DNA from: Haloglycomyces albus DSM 45210
Lineage (GTDB): Bacteria; Actinomycetota; Actinomycetes; Mycobacteriales; Micromonosporaceae
Assembly: GCF_000527155.1 (NCBI RefSeq)
Contig: NZ_AZUQ01000001.1
Span: 607,891-671,890, forward strand
Direction of reading: 5' to 3'
Length of the DNA stretch: 64,000 nucleotides
The position numbers and the translations under genes are program-made. The notes below the pieces were generated by a model. It did not search any database, had not been told where the DNA came from, and saw nothing but the letters and a program-made list of their open reading frames with translations. This document shows, in pieces, positions 52,858 through 62,251 of this stretch (position 1 is the stretch's first letter; every line of letters starts with the position of its first letter).

Positions 52858-52917
52858 AGTGGCAGAATAGCAAGCAATACCGAGTAACCTAGGACTCACA
52901 CAAGCGGAAGGAACAGA

Positions 52918-53601
52918 ATGGCCTCAAGCACCCCCGCGCCCGACCCAGGCGATGAACCCTCTCGCATGCCCTGGCTGGCGTTCTGGACCTTCGGCCTCGC
53001 CACACCGTTTATCTTCATCCAGGTTGCTCATCGCAAACCCACGCAGCAAAACAAAACCGCGCTCGCGGTCTACATGGGTTCCTTGGTGGCCACCGTCTGC
53101 ACCTTGGGGATCGCCGGAATCCTCGTGCCGCTCGTGTTGTGGGGCGTCGGCACCGTCCATCTGTTCGCAATACGAGACGACGTCTGGCCGCGCGGGAACC
53201 ACCGCCGCAGCAACCCTCTCGCCGACTTCGACCCCACCAAGCTCTTTTCGCGCTTGAGCGCGACGCCGACACCCATCGACCATGTGGCTCAAGCGAAGCA
53301 GGAAAGGAACGCGGCGAGGGAGACTGTGGCGGACGATCCCATGCTGGCCAAGAAACTCGGGATCGGTCGGCCGGACCTCAACGACCGCGCGGTTGAAGAC
53401 GGCGGACTCGTCGACCTCAATCACGCCCCCGCTGAAGCTCTGATGACTTTGCCCGGCATCAATAAACAGGTCTCCCACGACATCGTCGACTACCGCGAGC
53501 GCCACGGATCGATCGCCGATTTCGGGGAACTAGTCTTCGCCGTCAATGTCAACCCGAAGTTCGAATCCCAGCTCAAAGAGTATGCGATCTTCATTCCTTA
53601 A
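52918..53601 (+). CDS. Membrane protein with ComEA-like helix-hairpin-helix domain
   Basis: A 227-residue protein with two N-terminal transmembrane helices (about residues 20-75), a linker of about 85 residues and a C-terminal helix-hairpin-helix DNA-binding segment (VDLNHAPAEALMTLPGINKQ, then DIVDYRERHG). It resembles ComEA-type domains but has no competence genes next to it, and the topology with two helices differs from classical ComEA. GGAAGG precedes the ATG. Confidence 0.8.
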   Translation: MASSTPAPDPGDEPSRMPWLAFWTFGLATPFIFIQVAHRKPTQQNKTALAVYMGSLVATVCTLGIAGILVPLVLWGVGTVHLFAIRDDVWPRGNHRRSNPLADFDPTKLFSRLSATPTPIDHVAQAKQERNAARETVADDPMLAKKLGIGRPDLNDRAVEDGGLVDLNHAPAEALMTLPGINKQVSHDIVDYRERHGSIADFGELVFAVNVNPKFESQLKEYAIFIP

Positions 53602-53699
53602 CCCTCGAGATCGAACAAGCCAAATGTGTTACATCGAGTACAGTTACCCGTTCCCCGCCGTGCTTCGCACTATCAATTCGGGTAAGATGGGCGGCACAT

Positions 53700-53775
53700 G
53701 CCGACATGGCGCAATTGGCAGCGCAACTGTCTTGTAAACAGTAGGTTAGGGGTTCGAGTCCCCTTGTCGGCTCCA
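53700..53775 (+). tRNA. tRNA-Thr (TGT anticodon), integration site
   Basis: Cloverleaf: acceptor GCCGACA pairs with TGTCGGC; the anticodon arm CTGTC-TTGTAAA-CAG places TGT at positions 34-36; GGTTCGAGTCC forms the T arm; CCA is encoded (53773-53775). TGT reads threonine codons. The 3' half is repeated at 57.3 kb as an att site. Confidence 0.9.
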
Positions 53776-53803
53776 ATTATTCAGCGGCTGAACTGCGGAG
53801 ACG
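53730..53803 (+). repeat. attL: tRNA-Thr 3' end and flank
   Basis: 74 bp starting TCTTGTAAACAGTAGG in the anticodon loop and running 28 bp past the CCA end. It matches 57290-57363 at 69 of 74 positions, four of the five differences being T/C transitions. Such a repeat is the hallmark of site-specific integration at a tRNA gene. Confidence 0.85.
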
Positions 53804-53950
53804 CATCTTCAACATCAACTAGAGCCAGCTGTATATTCCAGTCGATGCCGTACTGTAGCAGGAGCTGTAGCAGAATTACGTATCTTCGCTGAATACAGTA
53901 CGGTTCAATCGCTCAGCTGTGTCCGTCAGTACGTCTGTCGAGACATTCTG

Positions 53951-55887
53951 GTATCGCCTGGTCCTTCCATTCAGGCGCGGGTGCATGATGAGGTAAAGAG
54001 CTTCGCCGCGATGTTCACAGGCTTGCGCGAATCGCAGGCAGCACGTGATCAGCTCGTCGCCGACCTCGGAACCGTCCTCGACGACAACCCATGGATGCAC
54101 GGAATCGACATCGACCTGGAGCAAGGCGGGGGCGAGGAGAACGCGGCCGGGAACGAGGCGATTTTCCAAGCGGTCGCTGATCTCGCGCACGGGGCGGGCT
54201 GCAATGCTCCGCCGCACTCCCGCCGCTCACCATTACCGGGTCGGTGGGTGGAGAGGACTGGTGTCGGTACGACGAACTCGGGCAGATGCTCGACCATGTC
54301 GAGACCATGTCGAACGATTTCGCTTGGCGCGGTTCGACGCCTGGGCCGATTAGTCTCGGCTGGTGGTTGGAGGACGTTTACAACTACGCAGTGACTCAAC
54401 TTGACCCGCAACAGGTTTGCATGGGTCTCCCGCTGTACGGCGGGTTTTGGGTTATCCATCATTATCCGGAAGACCCCGGCGGGATGGTGAGGCAACACGG
54501 GCTCGTACTACGCCGTCGAGGGATTTTTCAACGGCTATCTGGCGTACGACGGGACGTTTGACAACCCGGACGGGTCGGGTTCGACAAGATCGGTTGGTTG
54601 GCGTACCGCGATCATGACAGTTGGTTCGCCTGGGGATTCCTCGGGTGCTACGACTAGGGCGACGTTGTCGGCTTCGACACCGACGCGTTCCAAAAGCGCG
54701 CCTCCATTGTCAGGTACGGCTTGCCTTCGCCCGCAACGCTCTGGGATATGGTCGACAACTCCGTCACCGACGAGTACGCAATGTATGACATTGAACCGCG
54801 CCGGGTACCACGTACCGACGGGACACTTGTCGGCCCCCGTAACGGCTACACGCTCAGTGTTGAACTACTCCAGCGTGACCCGATCGCAGCGACGATCATC
54901 GACGACGTCGCGACCTCACAGTCGCAGGTGGACACGCTGTTCACGCAGTCCGGCGCGTGGAGACACTGGGACCTCGACGGATACACCCAATACCGGGGCA
55001 GCGGTGGGCTCGACTTCGATAATGACTTCGAGTCGCAGTCGCTGTATCTCCAAGCGCGAGTTCAATTTCCCGTCGCGGGTGCGGTCCGGTTGAACATCTG
55101 CGGCATTACGGCCGAACTGTTTTCGGACGGGACGCTGCGGCTCCTGCGCGGCTCAACCGTCCTCGACTCCACGACCGTCGGTGCCATCGAAGTCGGCGCG
55201 CCAGCCGGATCGGGGCGTGCCGTGGTCACGCTGCGCGTGAGGGACTCGACCGCTCGGGTCTATTACTCGGATGCTGAATCGTGGGTACCGCTCGTCCTCG
55301 AGGCCACCCTCGACCCCGTTGCAGGTACTGGAGCGTGCGGCAACGACACCGACGAGGAGATGTGGATCGATCACCTATACCTCGGCGACGGCTGGTGGTA
55401 CCAATCCCGCGAAGCCGTCGATATCGACCTCGACGGGCAAACGCAACTCCTCGGCCGCATCGCCCGCACCGGCATCACATGGGACACCGCTAACCGGTTC
55501 CAACCTGACACCGACGTCGACGAGGAAGACACCCGCACCAACGACACCGTGATCTCGCTCGACTGGGATTTTGAACACTGGAGACCAGCACCGCTCACCG
55601 ACGACACAGGCGTCCGCCTCTGCGTCGTCCCTACAAACCACGACGTATGGATCGGCCGCATCACCGCCGTCGACATGGACGCCGGCGAAATCGTTTATTG
55701 GTCGGTGCGCAAACCATCACTCATTGGGCGGCTCGCGCTAAGCATGACTGGGGATCACCAGCGTTGCGCTGTGGACACTTGGACAGGAGGACGTGCGCAC
55801 CTGGGAGGTACTCCAGGGCGGCGAATTGCCACCCGAAACCAAACGAGGCCACGAATGATCGAACTCAAAACCAACGCAACGCTCTAA
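53951..55887 (+). pseudogene. Phage minor tail protein with GH18 domain, broken
   Basis: Three stretches in different frames belong to one former protein. The first (53951-54195) has GPSIQARVHDEV and HGIDIDLEQG, the GH18 catalytic DxDxE-type motif. The second (about 54244-54460) has EDWCRYDELGQMLDHVETMS and MGLPLYGGF. The third runs from about 54500 (FNGYLAYDGTFDNPDGSG) through an in-frame TAG (54655-54657, after LGCYD) into a 388-residue tail domain ending at 55887 (LQARVQFPVAGAVRLNICGI and others). The 5' end is missing. At least two frameshifts and one amber codon make it inactive. Confidence 0.75.
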
Positions 55888-56183
55888 TCCTCTGAGGTAG
55901 TCAGCAACCACGTCTGAAAAAGATTGGTTGCCAAGACATCTAGAACCTGGCCGAACGCATATAGAAAGAAGGACCCGACCAAACCTTGCAAACCAATGAC
56001 TGGCTCAGCAGTGAGGGGACCTTCGTCAAAGAACTTGGTGATCGACCCGATTGCAACGACGACCGCTAGCAGTTTAAGAACGAATGCGACTCGTTTCGTT
56101 GAACGGTACTCAGCGGGCGGAGTCATTTTAGGGGCAGTTTCTGTATGCACATTAGCAACATAGCAAAAGGGAAAATGACTCAT
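55884..56183 (-). CDS. Small membrane protein in the remnant
   Basis: A possible 99-residue protein with two hydrophobic segments (VAFVLKLLAVVVAIGSITKF; PVIGLQGLVGSFFLYAFGQV) and a short acidic end. It converges on the broken tail gene with a 4-bp overlap. AAGGC lies just before the ATG; a start at 56126 is an alternative. The function is unknown; a phage superinfection or holin-like role is speculative. Confidence 0.45.
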   Translation of the reverse strand: MSHFPFCYVANVHTETAPKMTPPAEYRSTKRVAFVLKLLAVVVAIGSITKFFDEGPLTAEPVIGLQGLVGSFFLYAFGQVLDVLATNLFQTWLLTTSED

Positions 56184-56196
56184 GCCTTGAAGACTA

Positions 56197-57200
56197 GGGC
56201 GTGTTTGAGAAGTTATCTATAAAATCGATGTTAAGAAATAAGCGGTGCTTGGTTTGGATACAAAGGAAGGTCTCCTGATAGTTTTGTTGTGTCGCAAGCA
56301 AAACGACCTCAATGAGACCTTCGTTGTCAACTGTATCAAAGTTGTGGGAACTGACGGACCATCAATGGGTGTTCCTGCAGTAGCACCTGCTAACGCCTAC
56401 GGGTAGCGGTGATCCGGTCACGCGTGATCGCCGAGCACTGTTGAACGGTATCGCTTACCGAGTGAAAAGTGGCGGTCCCTGGCACTACATACCAGCGATC
56501 TATGGCCCATGGCAGACCATCTATTGACTGTTTCGTACCTGGGAGAGGACAGGATGGTGGGCCGTCATCGTCAAAGCCATGCAGATGTTTTTCTATCAGA
56601 ATGGTCGCCTCAGCAGTGATTGGAATGTTGATGGCACCTCGATTCGGGCGCATCACCATGCGGCAGGCGCCCACCATGTAGCAGTGGAGGGCGAACCAGG
56701 CGACCACGGTATCGGTCGATCTCGTGGTGGCCTGACCACCAAGATCCACGCGGTGACCGACACGAACCAAAATGTCCTGTCGTTGACTATCTCTCCCGGT
56801 CAAGCACACGATTCGCTGTTTTTGTGCCCTTGCTGAAGAAGGTTGCCATTGCGACTGGCCACCGCGGTCGGCCGGTGTCCAGGCCAGGATCGGTCAGTGC
56901 CGATAAAGCCTCCACAGGCGGGAAACAGGAAGTATCTGCGGAAACGCGGAATCACAGGGGTGATTCCGGAGAAACGCAATCAGATTGCAGCGCGACAGAA
57001 GAAGGGAAGCGCTGGTGGTCGGCCACCAGCGCTGGATATCGGTGTGTATAAGGAACACAATAACGTAGAACGCCTATTCAACAGATTGAAACGGTTCCGG
57101 GCGGTCGCGACGCGGTACGACAAACTCATGGTCCGCTACATGGCCACCGTGCAGGTAGCGATAATCCTCGATTTTCAACCATAACTTCTCAACCACGCCC
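56197..57200 (+). mobile_element. IS5-family (IS427-like) insertion, decayed
   Basis: A 1004-bp element with near-perfect inverted repeats: the left end GGGCGTGTTTGAGAAGTTAT and the reverse complement of the right end GGGCGTGGTTGAGAAGTTAT differ at one base. TA flanks both ends (56195-56196, 57201-57202). The transposase within is interrupted several times. It was inserted inside the tRNA-integrated remnant, so it is younger than that integration. Confidence 0.85.
56312..57184 (+). pseudogene. IS5-family transposase, multiply interrupted
   Basis: The reading starts LSTVSKLWELTDHQWVFLQ, hits TAG, and continues in frame as RDRRALLNGIAYRVKSGGPW to another stop. After shifts come WNVDGTSIRAHHHAAGAHHV, GIGRSRGGLTTKIHAVTDTN, then GVIPEKRNQIAARQKKGSAG and ERLFNRLKRFRAVATRYDKL. 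These match the order of an IS5/IS427 transposase with its DDE residues (VDGT, NVERL region). At least one nonsense and two frameshift lesions are present. Confidence 0.8.
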
Positions 57201-57289
57201 TAGTTAACTTGGTTAGGCTACTGCAACATACCGCCAGGTCAACAGCATTCAAACTAATTCAAATAAGCGCAGTTTAAGACTTTGATAGA

Positions 57290-57363
57290 TCTTGTAAACA
57301 GTAGGTTAGGGGTCCGAGCCCCCTCGTCGGCTCCAATTACTCAGCGGCTGAACTGCGAAGACG
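57290..57363 (+). repeat. attR: partial tRNA-Thr copy
   Basis: Second copy of the 74-bp att sequence. The 5' half of the tRNA is absent (TTTGATAGA replaces it), so it is not a functional tRNA. Confidence 0.85.
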
Positions 57364-57626
57364 TTTAGTTCGCCGCGGTAACCTCGGTTGGATATACGAC
57401 CGGGGCGATATCCTGCATAAGCACTGAGCACAGCGCTTCAACTCCACATCGGCGAGATCTGAGGGGAACCGGGCGATGACGTCCACCCTGTTCCGCAATG
57501 CACTATTGATCCAGTATCGTGCATCAATTTGCTCACATCCGAGTCCGGCTCTCGACAACCACACCGCACCGCCTGATCCACTCGGTACCATTGACGATTC
57601 CGACCGGCATGGGAAGCGAGACACCA

Positions 57627-58658
57627 ATGGAGCCATTCGCACCGGGACCCCTGGGAACCGATGAAGTTCTATACGCCCGGATGGGAGCGGTCGGGCGTAT
57701 ACGCCTCAACCGCCCACAAGCATTGAACGCACTGACCCACCCCATCATCAATTCCATCCGGCAACAGCTCGACGTCTGGGCCGACGACCCCACGATAAAC
57801 ACGGTCGCCATTGAAGGAGCCGGAGATCGTGGTCTCTGCGCCGGAGGTGACATCAGAGCCATGCGCGACACCATCCTCAACGACCCCGAACACGCCGCAC
57901 GATTCTGGGCGGACGAATACCGCCTCAACCTCGCGATTTCCGAATTCCCCAAACCGTACGTCGCCTTCATGGACGGGATCACCATGGGAGGAGGCATCGG
58001 AGTGTCCACCCACGGTTCGTTCCGCATCGCCACCGACCGTTCCCGCATCGCCATGCCGGAGACCAAAATCGGCTTCTCCCCCGACGTCGGGGCGATGTAC
58101 CGTCTGGCACGGACTCCCGGCGAACTCGGCACCTACCTGGCGCTCACCGGAAACACCATAGACGGGTCCGACGCCGTCTACTGCGGGCTCGCCGATGTCG
58201 TCGTCTCCCACACCGATATCGACGACATCCGCGACCAATTGGCGGCCGGTACGGATCCCGACAACCTCAACCTCACACCGCTGACTCTCGGTTCCTCGCT
58301 TGCCGACAAACGCGACTGGATCGACGCGTGTTTCACCGGCGACGATCCGGTCGCCATCATCGACGCCCTTCGCCACGACACACGTGAAGAAGCTCGTGAC
58401 ACCGCCGACCTCCTCGAGGCGCGCTCGCCGTTGTCGGTGGCCGTCGCTCTCGAAGCAATTCGGCGAGCCGCCAACCTCACATTGGCGGAAGTGCTCGACC
58501 AGGACACAATGTTGGCGCGTAACTCCGTAGGAAACCCCGACTTCGTCGAAGGCGTTCGTGCTCTGCTCATCGATCGCGACAATGACCCCAAGTGGCAGCA
58601 CGACTCGATCAACGACGTCACCTATGACGACGTCAAACGCATGTTCGTATCCGGATAA
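57627..58658 (+). CDS. 3-hydroxyisobutyryl-CoA hydrolase-like enoyl-CoA hydratase family protein
   Basis: A 343-residue crotonase-fold enzyme. GLCAGGDIRAM and GITMGGGIGVSTHGSFRI are the CoA-oxyanion elements; AMPETKIGFSPDVGAMYRLA with catalytic Glu and Asp matches 3-hydroxyisobutyryl-CoA hydrolase of valine catabolism, and the long C-terminus ending KWQHDSINDVTYDDVKRMFV is typical. The ATG at 57627 has GGGAAG upstream; ATG at 57609 is an alternative. No other valine-degradation gene is close. It lies just past attR. Confidence 0.88.
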   Translation: MEPFAPGPLGTDEVLYARMGAVGRIRLNRPQALNALTHPIINSIRQQLDVWADDPTINTVAIEGAGDRGLCAGGDIRAMRDTILNDPEHAARFWADEYRLNLAISEFPKPYVAFMDGITMGGGIGVSTHGSFRIATDRSRIAMPETKIGFSPDVGAMYRLARTPGELGTYLALTGNTIDGSDAVYCGLADVVVSHTDIDDIRDQLAAGTDPDNLNLTPLTLGSSLADKRDWIDACFTGDDPVAIIDALRHDTREEARDTADLLEARSPLSVAVALEAIRRAANLTLAEVLDQDTMLARNSVGNPDFVEGVRALLIDRDNDPKWQHDSINDVTYDDVKRMFVSG

Positions 58659-58662
58659 AAAG

Positions 58663-58699
58663 GGCCCGGCCGATCGGACGGGCAATGATCGGCCGGGCC
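58663..58699. terminator. Terminator between convergent genes
   Basis: Perfect 13-bp stem GGCCCGGCCGATC / GATCGGCCGGGCC with an 11-base loop, four bases after the upstream stop codon. Confidence 0.8.
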
Positions 58700-58760
58700 G
58701 GGGAGAATAAAGCTTCGGTTAATTCTATATTCCTCGATCCACTCACCGCTTTCAACGGCT

Positions 58761-59954
58761 TCACGCGTCCCGCAAAGCAACCGCAGGCTCAGTACGAGCC
58801 GCACGCCAAGCAGGCATGATTCCCGCCAACAGACCGGTCCCGATTCCCAGCACCACACCGCTCAACGGCAACCACCAAGGAGCAACCGGCGTCCACTCGT
58901 TCAACGCCGATACCGTAACGATCGTCAGAACACCACCCGCCATCCCGAACAAGCCGCCCAGCAGACCAACCATGCCCGATTCCATAAGAAACTGAACGGC
59001 AATATGCCGACGGGCCGCGCCAACCGCACGCCGCAGACCGATCTCTCCTCTCCGCTCCAAAACCGACACCAAAGTGGTATTCATAATCCCGACCGCTCCA
59101 GCCAGCAGAGACACTCCACCCAATACCAAGAACAACAACTGAGTATCGGAATCGACCGCCTGACGAACCCCCTGAGGCGGAGGAGTGTATTCCGCTTGGA
59201 TCAAGGCAGGATCATTCGGGCTCAGCGCGAGAGGCGTCTGTTCGGCGACCACCTCCGAAGCACCCGAATCCGTAGCGATCTGGATTCGGCTCGGGTGCTT
59301 GGCACCGAAATTCGCGGCGGCGGTTTTCCCGGGAATGATCACCGATTCCAGCAAGTCCGGTTGCGCGGGCGCCGACGATACGATACCCACCACGGAATAC
59401 GGTGTCCCCTCAATAAACACCACCGATTGAATCGAGATATCAGCGATATTCAACGCACCCGCGGTGGAAGATCCCAACACCGCCACGCGGTCGGCGCGCT
59501 CGCTGTGCCCTACATCGAACCACCTACCCTGCCCCATAACGGCATCGACCGCCGCGGCCAGTCCTGGGGAACCGGCCACCAAGGTCGGAGGAGCCTCAGT
59601 CGCCGCAACGGGATCGGTGATCTCAATAGCGGAAATGTCAAAGTTAGTGCCGATTTCAGTACGCGCCCCAGCAGCCTTCACTCCGTTGAGCACAGTGAGG
59701 TTTTCCTCCGCTTCCCAATCCATCGCCTCCTTCGAGCTGGAAATCCCGTCCGCTGCGGTGGCCGTCACCTGATTGACGGACAGACCATCGAGGCGGGAAA
59801 GGATCTGTGCCCCGGCGGTGGAGGAAATCCCAGACACCGCGATGAGGGTGCCAACGCCAAGTACGGCACCCAAAGCGGTCAAGATGGTCCGACTCGGACG
59901 CGCCGTCACCGACTTCACCGCTTCCTCGAGAAGAGAAACCCATGTCAACGTCAT
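58761..59954 (-). CDS. FtsX-like ABC permease (MacB type, permease only)
   Basis: A 397-residue permease. A first transmembrane helix (TILTALGAVLGVGTLIAVSG) is followed by a MacB-type extracytoplasmic domain of about 240 residues and three C-terminal helices (VLGGVSLLAGAVGIMNTTLV; GMVGLLGGLFGMAGGVLTIV; LPLSGVVLGIGTGLLAGIMP). RRGEIGLRRAVGAARRHI is the coupling segment. It overlaps the adaptor gene by four bases. No ATP-binding protein is encoded here, although such permeases require one. Confidence 0.87.
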   Translation of the reverse strand: MTLTWVSLLEEAVKSVTARPSRTILTALGAVLGVGTLIAVSGISSTAGAQILSRLDGLSVNQVTATAADGISSSKEAMDWEAEENLTVLNGVKAAGARTEIGTNFDISAIEITDPVAATEAPPTLVAGSPGLAAAVDAVMGQGRWFDVGHSERADRVAVLGSSTAGALNIADISIQSVVFIEGTPYSVVGIVSSAPAQPDLLESVIIPGKTAAANFGAKHPSRIQIATDSGASEVVAEQTPLALSPNDPALIQAEYTPPPQGVRQAVDSDTQLLFLVLGGVSLLAGAVGIMNTTLVSVLERRGEIGLRRAVGAARRHIAVQFLMESGMVGLLGGLFGMAGGVLTIVTVSALNEWTPVAPWWLPLSGVVLGIGTGLLAGIMPAWRAARTEPAVALRDA

Positions 59955-61396
59955 GCCTGTGACACCGCGACCCGATCATCAACAGTCAACGAACCATCAC
60001 CGGCGCTCACCTCGACCATCCCTTCGCTGGACAGGCCGAGCTCAACCGTGACATCACGCGCGCCATCACCCGATCCGGCAATGACCCGCACTTTGGTGTC
60101 ACCGTCCCCACTGGTGTACACGGCGGAAATCGGAACCGCCAGCACCTCCCCATCCGTGCTTCCCACTGGGATCCGCACTCGCACATTGGCACTCGTATCA
60201 TCACCGAAGGCGGTGGAAGGTTCAACGGTTACCTCCATCGAGTCGGGAGCGTCGGCAAGTGGTTCAATCGCCGAGACCCGACCTTGTAGCTGTGCCCCAT
60301 TGGTCGAATCCAGCAGTTCAGCTTCATCGCCTTCGCTGAGGAGGTCCGCTTCGCCAGCCGTCACGTGGCTCTCCACCAGTGCCGAAGTGCCCTCCAATAC
60401 AACAGCTCCCGGTTCGGGTGTCCCTCCAATCCGCGCGGACACCTCCGCCACGACTCTTGGAAGATTGGCAATGCTGACGATTTCACCTCGCGGAACGACG
60501 ATTCCGGTCTCCGACCGCAATTCGGAAAGTTCGGACTGAGAGTCCTGGAGAGTTTCACGGGCATCGTCGACCTGATCCTGGAGTTCCTGAGTGTCGGGTT
60601 CGCCGGTCAGCTCTTCCAAAGCGAGTTCGGCGATTTCCAGGTCGTTACGCGCCTGATCCACCGCATCCGCATCGCCGCTTTCCTGCGCGTCCTCCAAGGC
60701 CCGCTCCGCACGAGACACCTCGACCTCAGCCTGTTTGACTTCCAGATCCGACGGCGGCTCCTGTGCTTCCTCCAAGAGCCCCTTAGCGCTTGCCAATTCG
60801 TCCTCGGCGGAGGAAACCTTTTCTTCGGCGGCATCAAGCTCGCCGCGCCGATCGTCGGCGGAGGAAACCGGTGCGTACCCTAGATGTTCATATAGCTCGG
60901 CTACGGCCGATTCGGTACCCGTATCGTAATGGCCGTCTATTGTTCCAGGGGAATGTCCCAGTGCTTCCAAGGCGGCCTCCAGTTGCGCCACATCGTCACC
61001 GTCCATTCCCGGCTCGAGGCTTCGGTAGGTCGGCACCGCTCCTTCGATGAGAAGAATAGGACGACCGGACACCTCCGCGACAATGTCGCCCTCTTCAAGG
61101 GTGTCACCGACTTCGGGGGGAGGACCGGTAATGACCGGTGTCCCTTCCATCGTCGATTCGGAGGAAGGGCTCAGATTCAGCTCCACCGCCTGCGCTTGAA
61201 CGACGTCTCCCCGAGTCGTCACCGCGGATTCGAGGACGACCGATTCGACGGGTGCCGTCACCGTGGAACGTTCGAAATCGTCGCGCTTCGCGTCGCCCGG
61301 ATCGGCGATCAAGGTGGCACCCGCCCAACCCATTCCGGAAGCGATGACGGACGCTCCGGTGATAATCGCCAGCGATTTAGTTCGTGTCCCTGCCAT
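59951..61396 (-). CDS. Periplasmic adaptor (MacA/HlyD type) with peptidoglycan-binding domain
   Basis: A 481-residue membrane-anchored adaptor. An N-terminal helix (LAIITGASVIASGMGWAGA) is followed by a lipoyl/beta-barrel start, a peptidoglycan-binding-1-like segment (DDVAQLEAALEALGHSPGTI, with the DGHYDTGTESAV turn), a long coiled-coil hairpin (about residues 185-290, KVSSAEDELASAKGLLEEAQ and on) and the returning beta domain. It forms the partner of the FtsX-like permease downstream. AAGGATTC precedes the ATG. Such pairs export peptides or lipids or regulate cell-wall enzymes. Confidence 0.85.
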   Translation of the reverse strand: MAGTRTKSLAIITGASVIASGMGWAGATLIADPGDAKRDDFERSTVTAPVESVVLESAVTTRGDVVQAQAVELNLSPSSESTMEGTPVITGPPPEVGDTLEEGDIVAEVSGRPILLIEGAVPTYRSLEPGMDGDDVAQLEAALEALGHSPGTIDGHYDTGTESAVAELYEHLGYAPVSSADDRRGELDAAEEKVSSAEDELASAKGLLEEAQEPPSDLEVKQAEVEVSRAERALEDAQESGDADAVDQARNDLEIAELALEELTGEPDTQELQDQVDDARETLQDSQSELSELRSETGIVVPRGEIVSIANLPRVVAEVSARIGGTPEPGAVVLEGTSALVESHVTAGEADLLSEGDEAELLDSTNGAQLQGRVSAIEPLADAPDSMEVTVEPSTAFGDDTSANVRVRIPVGSTDGEVLAVPISAVYTSGDGDTKVRVIAGSGDGARDVTVELGLSSEGMVEVSAGDGSLTVDDRVAVSQA

Positions 61397-61419
61397 GATC
61401 CGAATCCTTCAGTCCGTAG

Positions 61420-62235
61420 CTAGTCACCCTGGGCTGCTGCCTTCGCGTCCGCAATGAGCTCGTCGTAGGTGTCGGACACGCCTTCCCAGCATTTCGCGGT
61501 GGCCACCGCAGCCTCACGTTCGTACTCCGTAAACTCATCGATGACGGTGGTCGTCGCCTCGGCGTCACCCTCCACCGCGCTCAGCTCTTCCCGCAGCTGA
61601 TCGCTAAGCCCATAGACAAATTCGTCTATATTTGTAGTTTCCCAGCCGTCATCGGCCATACATGCTGACCAATCAGAATTGATATCAGCAAAGCGAGGGT
61701 CGTTGAAAACGTAGTCGGTGAACGTTTCGATCGTGGAAAAGGCCTTTTCGGTTTTCGAGCCGGTCTCTTCCGACATTGTGCGACTGGCCTGTTCCTTGCA
61801 TCCGTCATCGCCGTCCATGGCCTCCTCCCAAGCCAAGTATTCCGTATCGCTCAGCGAATCCACGTGCTCCTTGTTGGGGTCCGAGGCAGGTTCGTCTTCC
61901 CCAGCGGATTCCACCAGACTCTCGACGATTCCAAATCCATCACGACGTGCACGGTCGACCGTAAAATCAATCTCCAAGGGACCGTCGGAGGCGCTGGCCA
62001 TGCCGCCTGGCATGGCCCCATCCGGTGCAGGGGCCGGAAGCGGTGTGTAGTCAAAGCCTTCTTCATTCATACATTGGGCGATGAGTTCCTCTTCCTGATT
62101 CCACTGCTCCACCCGTAGTTCCGTCAGATCGTCAATGGAATACCAATTGTCATCATCCGCCTCCGAAGACGTGCAGCTTGACAGAATCATTGGAACCAGT
62201 AGCGCCCCAAGCGGATACAGGATTCGTTTTTTCAT
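61420..62235 (-). CDS. Lipoprotein of unknown function
   Basis: A 271-residue lipoprotein. MKKRILYPLGALLVPMILSS then Cys gives a clear lipobox (LSSC). The mature part is very acidic, with four widely spaced cysteines (CMNEEGFDY, GCKEQA, SACMADDG, AKCWEGV), a pattern seen in small actinobacterial lipoproteins near MacB-like genes. GGAGGG precedes the ATG. It is directly upstream of the adaptor gene (23 bp), so it is probably part of the same operon. Confidence 0.8.
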   Translation of the reverse strand: MKKRILYPLGALLVPMILSSCTSSEADDDNWYSIDDLTELRVEQWNQEEELIAQCMNEEGFDYTPLPAPAPDGAMPGGMASASDGPLEIDFTVDRARRDGFGIVESLVESAGEDEPASDPNKEHVDSLSDTEYLAWEEAMDGDDGCKEQASRTMSEETGSKTEKAFSTIETFTDYVFNDPRFADINSDWSACMADDGWETTNIDEFVYGLSDQLREELSAVEGDAEATTTVIDEFTEYEREAAVATAKCWEGVSDTYDELIADAKAAAQGD

Positions 62236-62251
62236 TTGTGCAGACCCTCCG

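Larger units (their letters stand above)
53730..57363 (+). mobile_element. Decayed tRNA-integrated element (prophage remnant)
   Basis: A 3.6-kb remnant between two 74-bp att copies at tRNA-Thr. It contains a frameshifted phage tail gene with a GH18 domain, a small membrane protein gene and a dead IS5-type element. No integrase, replication or packaging gene remains. Heavy decay and transitions in the att repeats imply an old integration. Confidence 0.75.

Noticed and set aside
57290-57363. Second tRNA-Thr
   Set aside because: Only the 3' half is present; the acceptor 5' strand and D arm are missing, so it is an att copy.
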